Assembly: GCF_014651695.1 (NCBI RefSeq)
Contig: NZ_BMXJ01000002.1
Location: 744,001 to 808,000 of the forward strand
Direction of reading: 5' to 3'
From: Nocardiopsis terrae
GTDB taxonomy: Bacteria; Actinomycetota; Actinomycetes; Streptosporangiales; Streptosporangiaceae
Length of the DNA stretch: 64,000 nucleotides
Under the pieces are notes generated by a model, which worked only from the letters and a program-made list of their open reading frames with translations, made no database searches and was not told where the DNA came from. The translations under genes and the position numbers were made by a program. Below, one piece after another: positions 33,274-42,143 of the stretch. Within the stretch, counting starts at the first letter, position 1. Every line of letters begins with the position of its first letter.

Positions 33274-35490
33274 TCAGGCCAGTTCGGCGGGCAGGGGCCG
33301 GGCGTGCACCACGTGCAGGGTGCTGACCGCGCGGGTGAGCACCACGTACAGCCGGTTCGCGCCGCGCTCCTCGGCCTCGACGATGGCGGCCGGCTCGGCG
33401 ACCACCACCGCGTCGAACTCCAACCCCTTGGCCAGACTGGCCGGGACGGCGACCAGGCGGGCGGTGTCCGTCCCGGTCCCGCCGAGCAGCGGGGCGTCCA
33501 CCCCCTCCGCGGCCAGTGCCTCGCGTAGCGCGGGGAGCTGGTGGTCGGCGGCGATCAGCCCCACCGAGCCCTCGCCCCGGAGCGCTTCCCGGCAGCCCCG
33601 TGCCAGGGCCGGGGCGATCTCCCCGGCGGCCGGGAGCAACCGGAGCGCACCGGGTGAGCGGCGCACCGCGACCGGCGCGAAGGGATGGGACCTGAAGCCG
33701 GAGGCCTCCGGCCGGGGGCGGTCGGGGGCGGTGGGCGGGAGCGGGGCGATCGTGGGCAGCAGGCGGGCGGCGAAGTCGATGATCTGCGCGGGGACCCGGT
33801 ACCCCCGGTCCAGGGTGTGCAGGTGACCGGTGGGCTTGCCCAGGTGTTCCATGAGCGTCGACCAGTTCCGGGCCGCCGACGGACTCGTGCCCTGGGCGAT
33901 GTCGCCGAGCACCGTGAGGGAGCCCGCGCCCGCGCGCCGTCCGACCGCCCGGCACTGCATCGGGCTCAGGTCCTGGGCCTCGTCGACGACGACGTGCCCC
34001 AGACCGGAGGGGCGTTCGATCAGCGCCGCCGCCTCGTCGACCAGGGCCAGGTCCTCCTCCGACCACTTCGCGGTCCTGGGACCGCGCGGTTTTCCCGGCA
34101 GGAGCAGGGCCTGCTGCTCCTCCGGGGTGAGCAGCCCCCCGGCGGCGCGGGCCAGGCGCTCGGGGTCGGTGAGCAGGCCGAGCACCAGCCTGAGCGGCTC
34201 GACCTTGGGCCACAGGGCGGTGACCGCGGCGCGCACCGCCGGGTCCCGGCGGACCTGGGCGTGGGTGCGGTCGTCGCAGACCTCGCCCTCGGCCTCCATC
34301 AGGGTCAGGATCGCGTGCGCCATGCGGTGCGACAGGAGTTCGCGGCCGGACCCGTAGGCGACGCCGCGCGCCGCGAGCTCGTCGAGGAGCGGGCGCACGT
34401 CCTCCGGGTACAGGCGCCAGCGGCGCGAGCCCCGGCGGACCATCACGGTCTCCTCCGGGGACCGCAGGTGGGCCCACAGGTCGCGGCGGAGCACCTCGGC
34501 CATCACCGCGGACCCCTTGGTGCGCGCGGCCTCGGGGGCCTCCGTGCGGCGCACCCACCCCTGGGCGGGTCGCAGCCGCTCCGACAGGTCCCGGGTGAGG
34601 AGTTCGTGGACGGTGGTCTGGTGGACGTCCACCTCACCGAGGGCGGGGAGCACGTCCCGGATGTAGGACAGGAAGGACCGGTTGGGTCCGATGATCGCCA
34701 CACCGGACCGGGAGAGCCGTTCGCGCTCGCTGTAGAGCAGGAAGGCGATGCGGTGCAGGCCGACCGCGGTCTTGCCGGTGCCGGGGGCGCCCTGGACGCA
34801 CAGGGTGGTCCCCAGCGGGGCGCGGACCAGCGCGTCCTGTTCGGGCTGGATGGTGGCGACGATGTCGCGCATCGGCCCGGTGCGGGGGCGCTCGATCTCC
34901 GAGTTGAGGAGTTCGCTGCCCAGGGAGGCCTCGGGCGCGTCCGCGCCGACGAGCAGGTCCTCGTCCTCGAAGGCGGTCAGGACGGACCCGGGCTGGCCGT
35001 CGGGGCCGGTGACGGTTCCGAAACCGTACCGGCGCCGGACCCGCACGGCCATCCGTTCGCTGGGCGATGCCTGGTAGTAGGCGATGCTGACGGGCGCGCG
35101 CCAGTCCAGGACCACGGGACGGCCCCGGCCGTCGTGGACGTGGCGGCGGCCGATGTGGATCCGGTCGGGTTCGTCGGAGGGCCGGCGGACCGGGGCCGGG
35201 CCGCCGTCGGCGGCGTCCTCGTCGAGGAAGACGGTGCCGGGTTCGAAGTCCAGGCGCCCGAAGTACAGGGGGGCGCCGGGGATGTCGGCCAGGGCCGCCA
35301 GGCGGCGCTCTCGGCCGCGGCGCAGGGCGGCGTCGGTGACCTTGTCCTTGGCGGCGTCACCGAAGAGCAGTTCGGTGGCGTCGACCTCCTCGCGCATGCG
35401 GCGCAGGGCGGCGCGGGCCTCGTGCAGGGCCTCGCGTTCGGCGAGGAGTTCGGGGTCGGCGGGCACGGCTGTGGGATCGGTGGCGGTCAT
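33274..35490 (-). CDS. helR: RNA polymerase recycling ATPase, HelD/HelR family
   Basis: 738 residues, UvrD/Rep-like superfamily 1 ATPase. The N-terminal coiled coil (AEREALHEARAALRRMREEV) is the arm that enters the RNA polymerase secondary channel. DWRAPVSIAYYQASPSE precedes the ATPase. Walker A is GAPGTGKTAVGLHR, Walker B-like VVVDEAQDLSPMQCRAV, and motif III TVLGDIAQGTSP; the C-terminal half ends with RLYVVLTRAVSTLHVVH (motif VI). Actinobacterial HelR dislodges stalled or rifamycin-bound polymerase and can give rifamycin tolerance. I did not find a clear rifamycin-associated element in the 184-bp upstream gap. Confidence 0.88.
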   Translation of the reverse strand: MTATDPTAVPADPELLAEREALHEARAALRRMREEVDATELLFGDAAKDKVTDAALRRGRERRLAALADIPGAPLYFGRLDFEPGTVFLDEDAADGGPAPVRRPSDEPDRIHIGRRHVHDGRGRPVVLDWRAPVSIAYYQASPSERMAVRVRRRYGFGTVTGPDGQPGSVLTAFEDEDLLVGADAPEASLGSELLNSEIERPRTGPMRDIVATIQPEQDALVRAPLGTTLCVQGAPGTGKTAVGLHRIAFLLYSERERLSRSGVAIIGPNRSFLSYIRDVLPALGEVDVHQTTVHELLTRDLSERLRPAQGWVRRTEAPEAARTKGSAVMAEVLRRDLWAHLRSPEETVMVRRGSRRWRLYPEDVRPLLDELAARGVAYGSGRELLSHRMAHAILTLMEAEGEVCDDRTHAQVRRDPAVRAAVTALWPKVEPLRLVLGLLTDPERLARAAGGLLTPEEQQALLLPGKPRGPRTAKWSEEDLALVDEAAALIERPSGLGHVVVDEAQDLSPMQCRAVGRRAGAGSLTVLGDIAQGTSPSAARNWSTLMEHLGKPTGHLHTLDRGYRVPAQIIDFAARLLPTIAPLPPTAPDRPRPEASGFRSHPFAPVAVRRSPGALRLLPAAGEIAPALARGCREALRGEGSVGLIAADHQLPALREALAAEGVDAPLLGGTGTDTARLVAVPASLAKGLEFDAVVVAEPAAIVEAEERGANRLYVVLTRAVSTLHVVHARPLPAELA

Positions 35491-35674
35491 GGCGGGACCT
35501 CGGGTTTCGGCGGGACAGGACGCGGCTTCGCGCGTGCGCGCGGTCCCGCCCCGGTCGCCTTGACAGGCCCGGTTCGTTCCGATCCGTGAGCGCGCACCAC
35601 GACCCCGGGGGGGGTGGCGAGGCCGAGCCAGCGATCCTACCCGAGGTGCGGGGTGCGCCGAGGTGGTGTTCGCG

Positions 35675-36619
35675 TCAGGTCTTGCGGAGGCGGACCCTGC
35701 TGACGCGGTGGTCGTCGCCCTTGAACAGGACGAGGGTCGCCCGGCCGCGGGTCGGGCGGATGTTCTCCACCAGGTTGACCTCGTTGATGGTCTGCCAGGT
35801 GTTGGCGGCGAACTCCAGGGCCTCGTCCTCGTCGATGGTCGTGGCCATGTGGTGGAAGTAGGAGCGCGGGTCGGAGAAGGCGGTGCGGCGCAGTTCGCGG
35901 AACCGGTCGAGGTACCAGTCGCGGATGTTCGCGACCTTGGCGTCGACGTAGATGGAGTAGTCGAAGAAGTCCGCGACGGCCAGGCGGCCCGCGGTCGCGG
36001 GCTGGAGCACGTTGATGCCCTCGACGATGAGGATGTCGGGGCGGTGGACGGTCTGGCGCTCGCCCGGCACCACGTCGTAGTGCAGGTGGGAGTAGACGGG
36101 GATCTCCAGGCGCTCGGCCCCGGCCTTCATCTCCGAGACGAACCGGACCAGGGCCCGGCGGTCGTAGCTTTCCGGGAAGCCCTTGCGGCGCATGAGGCCG
36201 CGCGACTGCAGGACGGCGTTCGGGTGGAGGAAGTTGTCGGTGCTGACGAGTTCGACGTCCGGGTGGTTGGGCCACTGGGCGAGCAGGGAGCGCAGGAGGC
36301 GGGCCGTGGTGGACTTGCCCACGGCGACGCTGCCCGCCACACCGATGATGAACGGTGAGGGCCGGTCGGCCTCGCCGAGGAAGGCGCGTACCGCGGCGTG
36401 GCGCTGCTGGGTGGCGCCCACGTACAGGTTGAGCAGCCGCGACAGGGGCAGGTAGATGTCGCGCACCTCTTCCAGCGAGGTGGGGTCGTTGGTACCCCGC
36501 AGGTCGCTGAGGTCGGCCTCGGTCAGGGACAGGGGCGTGGAGGCCCGGAGGGCGGCCCAGGCCGCTCGGTCCAGTTCCACGTACGGCGAGGAGATGCCGT
36601 TCTTCGTCGCGTGAGACAC
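35675..36619 (-). CDS. coaA: Type I pantothenate kinase CoaA
   Basis: 314 residues from the GTG at 36619; sequence further upstream is not family-like. The enzyme phosphorylates pantothenate as the first step of CoA synthesis. The P-loop is [17 protein letters not shown] (near residue 100), then [13 protein letters not shown], the [11 protein letters not shown] block and VEGINVLQP with the conserved Glu. [19 protein letters not shown]-like sequence continues the family fold (written here as [20 protein letters not shown]). A TAGTGT box eight bases before the GTG and the absence of a Shine-Dalgarno suggest a leaderless mRNA. Divergent from glmS. Confidence 0.95.
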   Translation of the reverse strand: MSHATKNGISSPYVELDRAAWAALRASTPLSLTEADLSDLRGTNDPTSLEEVRDIYLPLSRLLNLYVGATQQRHAAVRAFLGEADRPSPFIIGVAGSVAVGKSTTARLLRSLLAQWPNHPDVELVSTDNFLHPNAVLQSRGLMRRKGFPESYDRRALVRFVSEMKAGAERLEIPVYSHLHYDVVPGERQTVHRPDILIVEGINVLQPATAGRLAVADFFDYSIYVDAKVANIRDWYLDRFRELRRTAFSDPRSYFHHMATTIDEDEALEFAANTWQTINEVNLVENIRPTRGRATLVLFKGDDHRVSRVRLRKT

Positions 36620-36822
36620 GGTTGACCACACTAGACGAGGTGCTCCCCCGTTCCGGGCAGGCGGTACCCCCATTACCCGGTTCCGGAGCGGAACGTGCCG
36701 GAAACCACACGTTCACCCGGCCGACACGAAAGGTTTTTTGGTCGGGCCCCGAGGAGGGGGAATCGACTCCACTCGGAGCCCGCCCCGGGCCCCCACCTGC
36801 GCGGTCTGGTTCCGATGCACCA

Positions 36823-36870
36823 AATGGTCTATACCGCCACCTGGGAAAACAACCAGTGGTATGGGGCACT
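36823..36870. promoter_or_regulatory. Two DasR-like boxes upstream of glmS
   Basis: AATGGTCTATACCGCC (36823-36838) and AGTGGTATGGGGCACT (36855-36870) each match the dre consensus at 12 of 16 positions. They are 32 bp apart, about three helical turns. The second has complementary ends AGTG/CACT. They lie 43-90 bp before the glmS start. Confidence 0.5.
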
Positions 36871-36912
36871 GGTTGGTCGATTCGATACGACTTTTCGCTT
36901 ACGCTGGCGGCC

Positions 36913-38766
36913 ATGTGCGGAATCGTTGGCTACGTCGGGCCGCAACCGGCGCTTGAGGTTGTCGTTGACGGCCTCGCGAGGTTGGAGTACCGCGGATATG
37001 ACTCCGCGGGTATCGCTGTGCTGGGCGGGGGGACCCTGCGCTCACAGAAGCGGGCGGGCAAGCTCGCCAACCTGCGCCAGGCCCTGGAGAGGAGTCCGGT
37101 CTCCGGTGACGGCGCCGGGATCGGCCACACCCGTTGGGCCACGCACGGCGCGCCCAACGACGTGAACGCCCATCCCCACGTCGACAACGACCACCGCGTC
37201 GCGGTGGTCCACAACGGCATCATCGAGAACTTCGCCGCCCTGCGGCTCGAACTGGAGGAGCAGGGCTGCAAGTTCCTCTCCGAGACCGACACCGAGGTCG
37301 CCTCCCACCTGCTCAGCACCGAGCTGGACCGGCGCGGCGACGGTGACCTCGCCGGGGCGATGCGCGACGTGTGCAAGCGCCTGGAGGGCGCCTTCACCCT
37401 GGTCGCGGTCTCCGTCGACGACCCCGACCTGGTCGTCGCGGCCCGTCGCAACTCCCCGCTGGTCGTCGGCCGCGGTGAGGGCGAGAACTTCCTGGCCAGC
37501 GACGTGGCGGCGTTCATCGCCCACACCCGTGACGCGGTCGAGCTCGGCCAGGACCAGGTCGTCGAGCTGCGCGCCGACTCCGTGGTCGTCACCGACTACG
37601 ACGGCAACCCCGTGGACGTGCGCGAGTACCACGTCGACTGGGACGCCTCCGCGGCGGAGAAGGACGGTTTCGACTACTTCATGCTCAAGGAGATCGTCGA
37701 GCAGCCGAAGGCCGTCGCCGACACCCTCCTGGGCCGGGTCTCGGTCGAGGGGCAGCTCTCCCTGGACGAGATGCGGCTGACCCCGGCGGAACTGCGGTCG
37801 GTCGAGAAGGTCGTCATCATCGCCTGCGGCACGTCCTACCACGCGGGTCTGATCGCCAAGTACGCGATCGAGCACTGGTGCCGGGTCCCCTGCGAGGTGG
37901 AGGTCGCCAGCGAGTTCCGCTACCGCGACCCGATCCTGGACCAGCAGACCCTGGTCATCGCGATCTCGCAGTCCGGCGAGAGCATGGACACCCTGATGGC
38001 GGTCCGCTACGCCCGCGAGCAGCGCGCCCGCGTACTGGCGATCTGCAACGTCAACGGGTCCACGATCCCGCGTGAGTCCGACGGCGTGCTGTACACGCAC
38101 GCCGGACCGGAGGTCGGGGTGGCCGCCACCAAGACCTTCCTCACCCAGCTGGCCGCCTGCTACCTGGTCGGCCTGTACCTGGCCCAGGTGCGCGGAATGA
38201 AGTTCGGCGACGAGATCAACGCCGTGATCGCGCAGCTGGCCACCATGCCGGAGCAGGTCGAGAGGGTCCTGGACACGGTCGAGCCCGTCCGTGAGCTGGC
38301 CCGTTCGCTGGCCGACGCGGACACCGTGCTGTTCCTCGGCCGCCACGTGGGTTACCCGGTGGCGATGGAGGGCGCGCTCAAGCTCAAGGAGCTGGCGTAC
38401 ATGCACGCCGAGGCGTTCGCCGCGGGCGAGCTCAAGCACGGTCCGATCGCGCTGATCGAGGAGGGCCTGCCGGTGGTCGTCGTGGTGCCCTCGCCCAAGG
38501 GGCGCAGCGTGCTGCACGACAAGATCGTGTCGAACATCCAGGAGGTGCGTGCCCGCGGTGCCCGCACCATCGTGATCGCGGAGGAGGGCGACGAGGCGGT
38601 ACGGCCGTACTCGGACGTGCTCATCGAGATCCCGGCGGTGCCGACCCTGCTGCAGCCGATCGTCTCGACGATCCCCATGCAGGTGTTCGCCTGCGAGCTC
38701 GCCCTGGCCAAGGGCAACGACGTGGACCAGCCGCGCAACCTCGCCAAGAGCGTGACCGTGGAGTAG
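36913..38766 (+). CDS. glmS: Glutamine-fructose-6-phosphate aminotransferase (isomerising) GlmS
   Basis: 617 residues. It makes glucosamine-6-phosphate, the entry to UDP-GlcNAc and peptidoglycan. The N-terminal Cys2 nucleophile in MCGIVGYVG, GHTRWATHG and HNGIIENF belong to the class II glutaminase domain. The two SIS domains show ACGTSYHAGLIAKYAIE, ISQSGESMDTLMAVRYA, GPEVGVAATKTF and the C-terminal QPRNLAKSVTVE. TACGCT lies seven bases before the ATG and there is no Shine-Dalgarno, so the mRNA may be leaderless. DasR-like boxes upstream suggest control by amino sugars. I see no glmS ribozyme. Confidence 0.97.
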   Translation: MCGIVGYVGPQPALEVVVDGLARLEYRGYDSAGIAVLGGGTLRSQKRAGKLANLRQALERSPVSGDGAGIGHTRWATHGAPNDVNAHPHVDNDHRVAVVHNGIIENFAALRLELEEQGCKFLSETDTEVASHLLSTELDRRGDGDLAGAMRDVCKRLEGAFTLVAVSVDDPDLVVAARRNSPLVVGRGEGENFLASDVAAFIAHTRDAVELGQDQVVELRADSVVVTDYDGNPVDVREYHVDWDASAAEKDGFDYFMLKEIVEQPKAVADTLLGRVSVEGQLSLDEMRLTPAELRSVEKVVIIACGTSYHAGLIAKYAIEHWCRVPCEVEVASEFRYRDPILDQQTLVIAISQSGESMDTLMAVRYAREQRARVLAICNVNGSTIPRESDGVLYTHAGPEVGVAATKTFLTQLAACYLVGLYLAQVRGMKFGDEINAVIAQLATMPEQVERVLDTVEPVRELARSLADADTVLFLGRHVGYPVAMEGALKLKELAYMHAEAFAAGELKHGPIALIEEGLPVVVVVPSPKGRSVLHDKIVSNIQEVRARGARTIVIAEEGDEAVRPYSDVLIEIPAVPTLLQPIVSTIPMQVFACELALAKGNDVDQPRNLAKSVTVE

Positions 38767-38791
38767 GCCGGGCCTGCGGCCCCCGGTGTGC

Positions 38792-38833
38792 GGGGCGTGC
38801 TGGGCGGGGTACGTCCCCCGCCCAGCACGCCCC
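38792..38833 (+). terminator. Terminator after glmS
   Basis: A perfect 18-bp stem GGGGCGTGCTGGGCGGGG / CCCCGCCCAGCACGCCCC with loop TACGTC starts 26 bp after the stop. It also faces the convergent STAS gene. Confidence 0.85.
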
Positions 38834-38889
38834 GTCCGTGTTCCCGGGGCGCCCACGGCGCTCGGGTGTCCGGAGGCGGCGTGCTGGGC

Positions 38890-39252
38890 TCAGTGCACCG
38901 CGTGGTCGGTGCGGTGCGCGGCGCAGGCGGCCGCGGTGTCGTGGTGGGTCGGCAGCACCCCGTGCAGGTCGAGTACGTCCAGGATCCGAAGCAGTTGCCG
39001 GGGCGGACTCGCGAACAGGAGGTGGTTCTGGACGCCGGTGGCGGAACGGACCGCGCCGACCAGCGCGTTGACGCCCGAGGCGTCGATGAATTCCACCGCG
39101 GAGAGGTCGACGACGGTGCAGTTGTCGAGTGCGGCCGAGGCCAGCCGGGTGAACACGCCCTCGGCCGTGGCGATATCGATTTCGCCCTTCAGGTGCACGA
39201 CGGTCATACCGTCGCACCGGAAGCGTTCCTGGTCCGGATCCAGTACGGCCAC
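38890..39252 (-). CDS. STAS-domain anti-anti-sigma factor (RsbV/SpoIIAA-like)
   Basis: 120 residues. TVVHLKGEIDIATAEGVFTRL starts the STAS fold; VVDLSAVEFIDASGVNALVGA carries the Ser that is phosphorylated by an RsbW-type kinase (usual DSSG, here DASG, about residue 58). LLFASPPRQLLRILDVLDL follows. The unphosphorylated form would bind an anti-sigma kinase and free a sigma factor. The nearby HATPase gene and the SpoIIE phosphatase at 61.4 kb belong to the same type of partner-switching circuit, although partnership is not shown. Confidence 0.9.
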   Translation of the reverse strand: MAVLDPDQERFRCDGMTVVHLKGEIDIATAEGVFTRLASAALDNCTVVDLSAVEFIDASGVNALVGAVRSATGVQNHLLFASPPRQLLRILDVLDLHGVLPTHHDTAAACAAHRTDHAVH

Positions 39253-39398
39253 GCCTTACTCCCGGGCTCGGGGTCGGGGGGTTTCTCTGCCGCCGTCGGC
39301 CAAATGCCGACATGCCTTGACAGCCTACTCGGCCCGGCGGACTCCACCACCGGTCCGAGTCACGGGAACAACCCCTCCTCCGGGGATCAGGGGATCCG

Positions 39399-39950
39399 TC
39401 AGAGCGGATCAGAAGCGCAGACCGCCCACACGACCTTTCCGTGTCCGAGGGCGGGGCCCCAGCCCCATTCCCGGCTGAAAGCGGCGATCAGGCTGAGCCC
39501 GCGGCCGGATTCCGCGAAATGGTGCGCGTCGATCCGGACCGGGCCCTTGGGGCTGGGGTCGGCGACCATGCACACCACGGTGCCCTGTTCGGGCAGGGGT
39601 CTCAGCTGAAGGGTGATGCGGGTGTGCTCGGGGCCGTCGGCCGCGACCGCGTGCCTGCAGGCGTTCCCGACCAGTTCGGAGACGATGAGCCGGAGGTTCT
39701 CCGCCAGTTCCGGCATCCGCCACGCGAACAGGCTCTCGACACCGAACTCACGCGCGGAGCGGACCGAGTCCGGCAGCGCGCGGTAGGAGGCGGCCGCGAC
39801 GGCGCGGGTACGCGTGCGCTCCCCGATCCCCAGCCGCCCGAGCGAGGGGTCCCAGCGCCCGGCCGACACCCCTCCGGACGCCTGCACCGGGAGGGGGTGG
39901 TTCCAGGATGCCCCGGCCTCAGGCTCCGAGAGCATCAGCTCTGTGTTCAT
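39399..39950 (-). CDS. RsbW-like HATPase (AbaA/WhiJ-module serine kinase)
   Basis: 183 residues from ATG. A variable N-terminus of about 50 residues is followed by YRALPDSVRSAREFGVESLF, the N box LRLIVSELVGNACRHA (Asn and Glu binding Mg-ATP), VCMVADPSPKGPV (G1 region) and SGRGLSLIAAFSREWGW (G2). These are stand-alone anti-sigma-type kinases. It is divergent from an XRE/DUF5753 regulator with a DUF397 gene further on, the composition of streptomycete whiJ/abaA-like loci that affect development. Confidence 0.9.
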   Translation of the reverse strand: MNTELMLSEPEAGASWNHPLPVQASGGVSAGRWDPSLGRLGIGERTRTRAVAAASYRALPDSVRSAREFGVESLFAWRMPELAENLRLIVSELVGNACRHAVAADGPEHTRITLQLRPLPEQGTVVCMVADPSPKGPVRIDAHHFAESGRGLSLIAAFSREWGWGPALGHGKVVWAVCASDPL

Positions 39951-40028
39951 CTCTCTCCTCGCGTGGAAACCCTCGAGTTCACGCCTGTCTGTCCGCTATG
40001 CCCGTTACTTACATACGTAAGCCACAGA

Positions 40029-40038
40029 TGCACGTGCA
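40029..40038. promoter_or_regulatory. Palindrome TGCACGTGCA in the HATPase/XRE divergent region
   Basis: A perfect 10-bp palindrome 79 bp before the HATPase start, next to CTTAC-ATAC-GTAAG (40009-40022). The identical decamer occurs at 41480-41489 in front of the DUF397 gene, which suggests one regulator acts at both. A -10-like TATACT at 40189 probably belongs to the XRE gene. Confidence 0.5.
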
Positions 40039-40234
40039 GATCAACGTTCGGCAAGACTATAGGACTCTGTCCTGCTTTCGGTAGGCCTCCTCACGAAGAA
40101 TTCGCCCTCCGCTCACCGGCGATTCCGGTTGGCCCGCTTCACCGCTTCCCGAGCCGGATCCGGGCCTGGCGCGGAAGAACCGCATCGGTATACTGAGCGG
40201 TCGCTCGCGCCAATACCACTCCTAGGGAGGCGAA

Positions 40235-41152
40235 GTGGTAGCCGATCCAATGCCGAACCACCAGGTCACACAGGATTTCCTAGCCAATTCCAGCGGTGGC
40301 CCCACCGTGCTGCGCATTCTGCTCGGCACCCAGCTGCGCCGCCTGCGCAAGGAGAAGGGCATTTCCCGGCACGACGCCGGATACGCGATCCGCGCCTCCC
40401 ACGCCAAGATCAGCCGCATGGAGCTGGGCCAGGTCAGTTTCAAGCACCGGGACGTCGACGACCTGCTGAAACTGTACGGAGTGGACGATCCCGGGCAGCG
40501 CGAGGCCCTGGTCGGAATGATCTCCAGCGCCAACGCCCAGGGCTGGTGGCACAAGTACGGCGACGTGCTTCCCCAGTGGTTCGGCGTCTACGTGGGCCTG
40601 GAGGAGGCCGCGTCGGTCATCCGTACCTTCGAGGTGCAGTTCGTGCCCGGGCTGCTCCAGACCGAGGGGTACGCCAGGTCGGTCATCAAACTCTCGCGCA
40701 CGGCCAACTCCGAGGAGGAGGTGGACAGCCGCGTGAACATGCGCATGCGCCGGCAGCTGCGCTTCACCTCGCCCGAGGGCGATCCGCCGCGCCTGTGGGC
40801 GGTCATCGACGAGGCGGTCCTGCACCGGCCCTACGGCGACGCCGAGGTGATGCGCGGCCAGATCGAACACCTCCTGGAGATGTCCCGCCGCCCCAACATC
40901 ACCATCCAGATCGCCACGTTCGCCATGGGCGGCCACCCCGCCGCCGGCGGCCCGTTCAGCATCCTGCGCTTCCCGACCCCCCAACTGCCCGACGTGGTCT
41001 ACCTGGAACAGCTGAGCAGCGCGCTCTACTTCGACAAGTTCGACGACACCAGCCGCTACGCGCAGACCATGGACCACCTCGCCACCCAGGCACCCCTGCC
41101 GGGCTCCACCGAGGAGATCCTCGAAGGCTTCCTCGAACGCTACGGGTCCTGA
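40235..41152 (+). CDS. XRE-family regulator with DUF5753 domain (Scr1/WhiJ-like)
   Basis: 305 residues from a GTG preceded by AGGGAGG. The helix-turn-helix is LGTQLRRLRKEKGISRHDAG then ASHAKISRMELGQVSFKHRD (residues 29-75). The DUF5753 domain begins at WWHKYGDVLPQWFGVYVGLE and contains IRTFEVQFVPGLLQTEGYAR, its most conserved block. Members pair with DUF397 proteins, often encoded beside them, as antitoxin-like or developmental regulators (WhiJ, AbaA locus). Here a DUF397 gene follows 505 bp later and an RsbW-like kinase is divergent. Confidence 0.93.
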   Translation: MVADPMPNHQVTQDFLANSSGGPTVLRILLGTQLRRLRKEKGISRHDAGYAIRASHAKISRMELGQVSFKHRDVDDLLKLYGVDDPGQREALVGMISSANAQGWWHKYGDVLPQWFGVYVGLEEAASVIRTFEVQFVPGLLQTEGYARSVIKLSRTANSEEEVDSRVNMRMRRQLRFTSPEGDPPRLWAVIDEAVLHRPYGDAEVMRGQIEHLLEMSRRPNITIQIATFAMGGHPAAGGPFSILRFPTPQLPDVVYLEQLSSALYFDKFDDTSRYAQTMDHLATQAPLPGSTEEILEGFLERYGS

Positions 41153-41657
41153 CCGAGGGGACCCCGAGCGGTCCTCTCCCTGGCGGTCCTCTCCCGAGCC
41201 CCGCCCGCCGGGGACGCGCCCCCACCACCGGCCCCACCACCACGCCTCCCGGTCCTACGCCGCCCCCGTGCCGCCCCCGACAGCACCGACACCCCGGGCG
41301 AGGCCGCGAACGCCCTGAGTGCCCTCGGGGGCCGTCGGTATGTCCACGTTCGGCCACGACTGGGAAACAATCCTGGAACGCTGAACCGCCGGGACCCCCG
41401 AAGCGTTAGGCGTGACATGCGGTTCCACCATCGGTTCACCCTCGGCCAATCCGCGAGAACTTACTGATGCAAGCACGTATGCACGTGCATGCACTACGCT
41501 TTGGGTTTGCACGGGGACGAACGGACCAATCGTGCACGACCCTGCCCGTCCTGGGACACGGCGGGCGAAGGTCAGGATGGTCCAGCCCGACGAGCACGGC
41601 GCACTGGAGCCGCTTGTGGACCCCGCTCACACGTCCCCGAAGTTCCAGGAGGTTGAG
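41153..41657. other. Intergenic region with the DUF397 promoter and operator
   Basis: 505 bp without a convincing gene. The cluster GATGCAAGCACGTATGCACG (41466-41485) runs on through TGCATGC to 41492 and contains TGCACGTGCA (41480-41489) and overlapping GCATGC-type dyads. It lies directly before a -10-like TACGCT (41495-41500). Transcription from here would leave a leader of about 150 nt before the DUF397 start; an in-frame ATG at 41577 could lengthen that protein. Confidence 0.5.
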
Positions 41658-41891
41658 ATGCACCCGATCTACAACGGCGTCCCCGCGGACCGGTTGAAGG
41701 TCGCATGGACCAAGAGCAGTTGGAGCAATCCGGACGGGAACTGCGTGGAGGTCGCCACGCTGCCCGGAGGAGACATCGCCGTCCGCAACTCGCGTGACCC
41801 CGAGGGGCCCGCGCTCGTGTACACGCCGGCGGAGATCAGGGCCTTCGTCCGCGGCGCCAAGACCGGCGACTTCGACGCCCTCCTGGACTGA
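41658..41891 (+). CDS. DUF397 protein
   Basis: 77 residues from an ATG with AGGAGG five bases upstream. The DUF397 core is AWTKSSWSNPDGNCVEVATL, then IAVRNSRDPEGPALVYTPAEIRAFV, and the terminal GAKTGDFDAL. DUF397 proteins are small partners of XRE/DUF5753 regulators. The tight Shine-Dalgarno favours this start. A terminator follows. Confidence 0.92.
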   Translation: MHPIYNGVPADRLKVAWTKSSWSNPDGNCVEVATLPGGDIAVRNSRDPEGPALVYTPAEIRAFVRGAKTGDFDALLD

Positions 41892-42034
41892 CCCCGCGCC
41901 CCCACCCACCCCCCCGAACCCTGGGCCCCTCCCCCCACCGACAGACCAGCCCAGGAAACGTGTCCGATCCGTCGGGCCTCGCGGTCCACTCCCGTCCCGC
42001 GACGGCCTGTTTCCGTCCACGGAGCGGACACGAG

Positions 42035-42067
42035 CGGAGCCCGGCACCCACCAGGTGCCGGGCTCCG
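42035..42067. terminator. Terminator between the DUF397 gene and kamA
   Basis: CGGAGCCCGGCACC pairs perfectly with GGTGCCGGGCTCCG around CACCA between convergent genes. Confidence 0.75.
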
Positions 42068-42143
42068 CCCGTCTACCACCGACCGCTACGCGGCCCTCCC
42101 GCCGCCGGAGGCGCGCTTCCTCCTCCCCCGGCGGCGGTCCGCC

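Noticed and set aside
35491-35674. Rifamycin-associated element upstream of helR
   Set aside because: The region is GC-rich with imperfect dyads, but I cannot see the expected conserved inverted repeat, so no claim is made.
36620-36912. glmS ribozyme upstream of glmS
   Set aside because: The leader is too short if transcription starts at the ATG, and no conserved ribozyme core is visible; DasR-like boxes are a better explanation for control.
41153-41439. Arg/Gly-rich antisense frame between the XRE and DUF397 genes
   Set aside because: Composition is typical of GC-driven chance frames and there is no start signal; the region is better explained as regulatory DNA.
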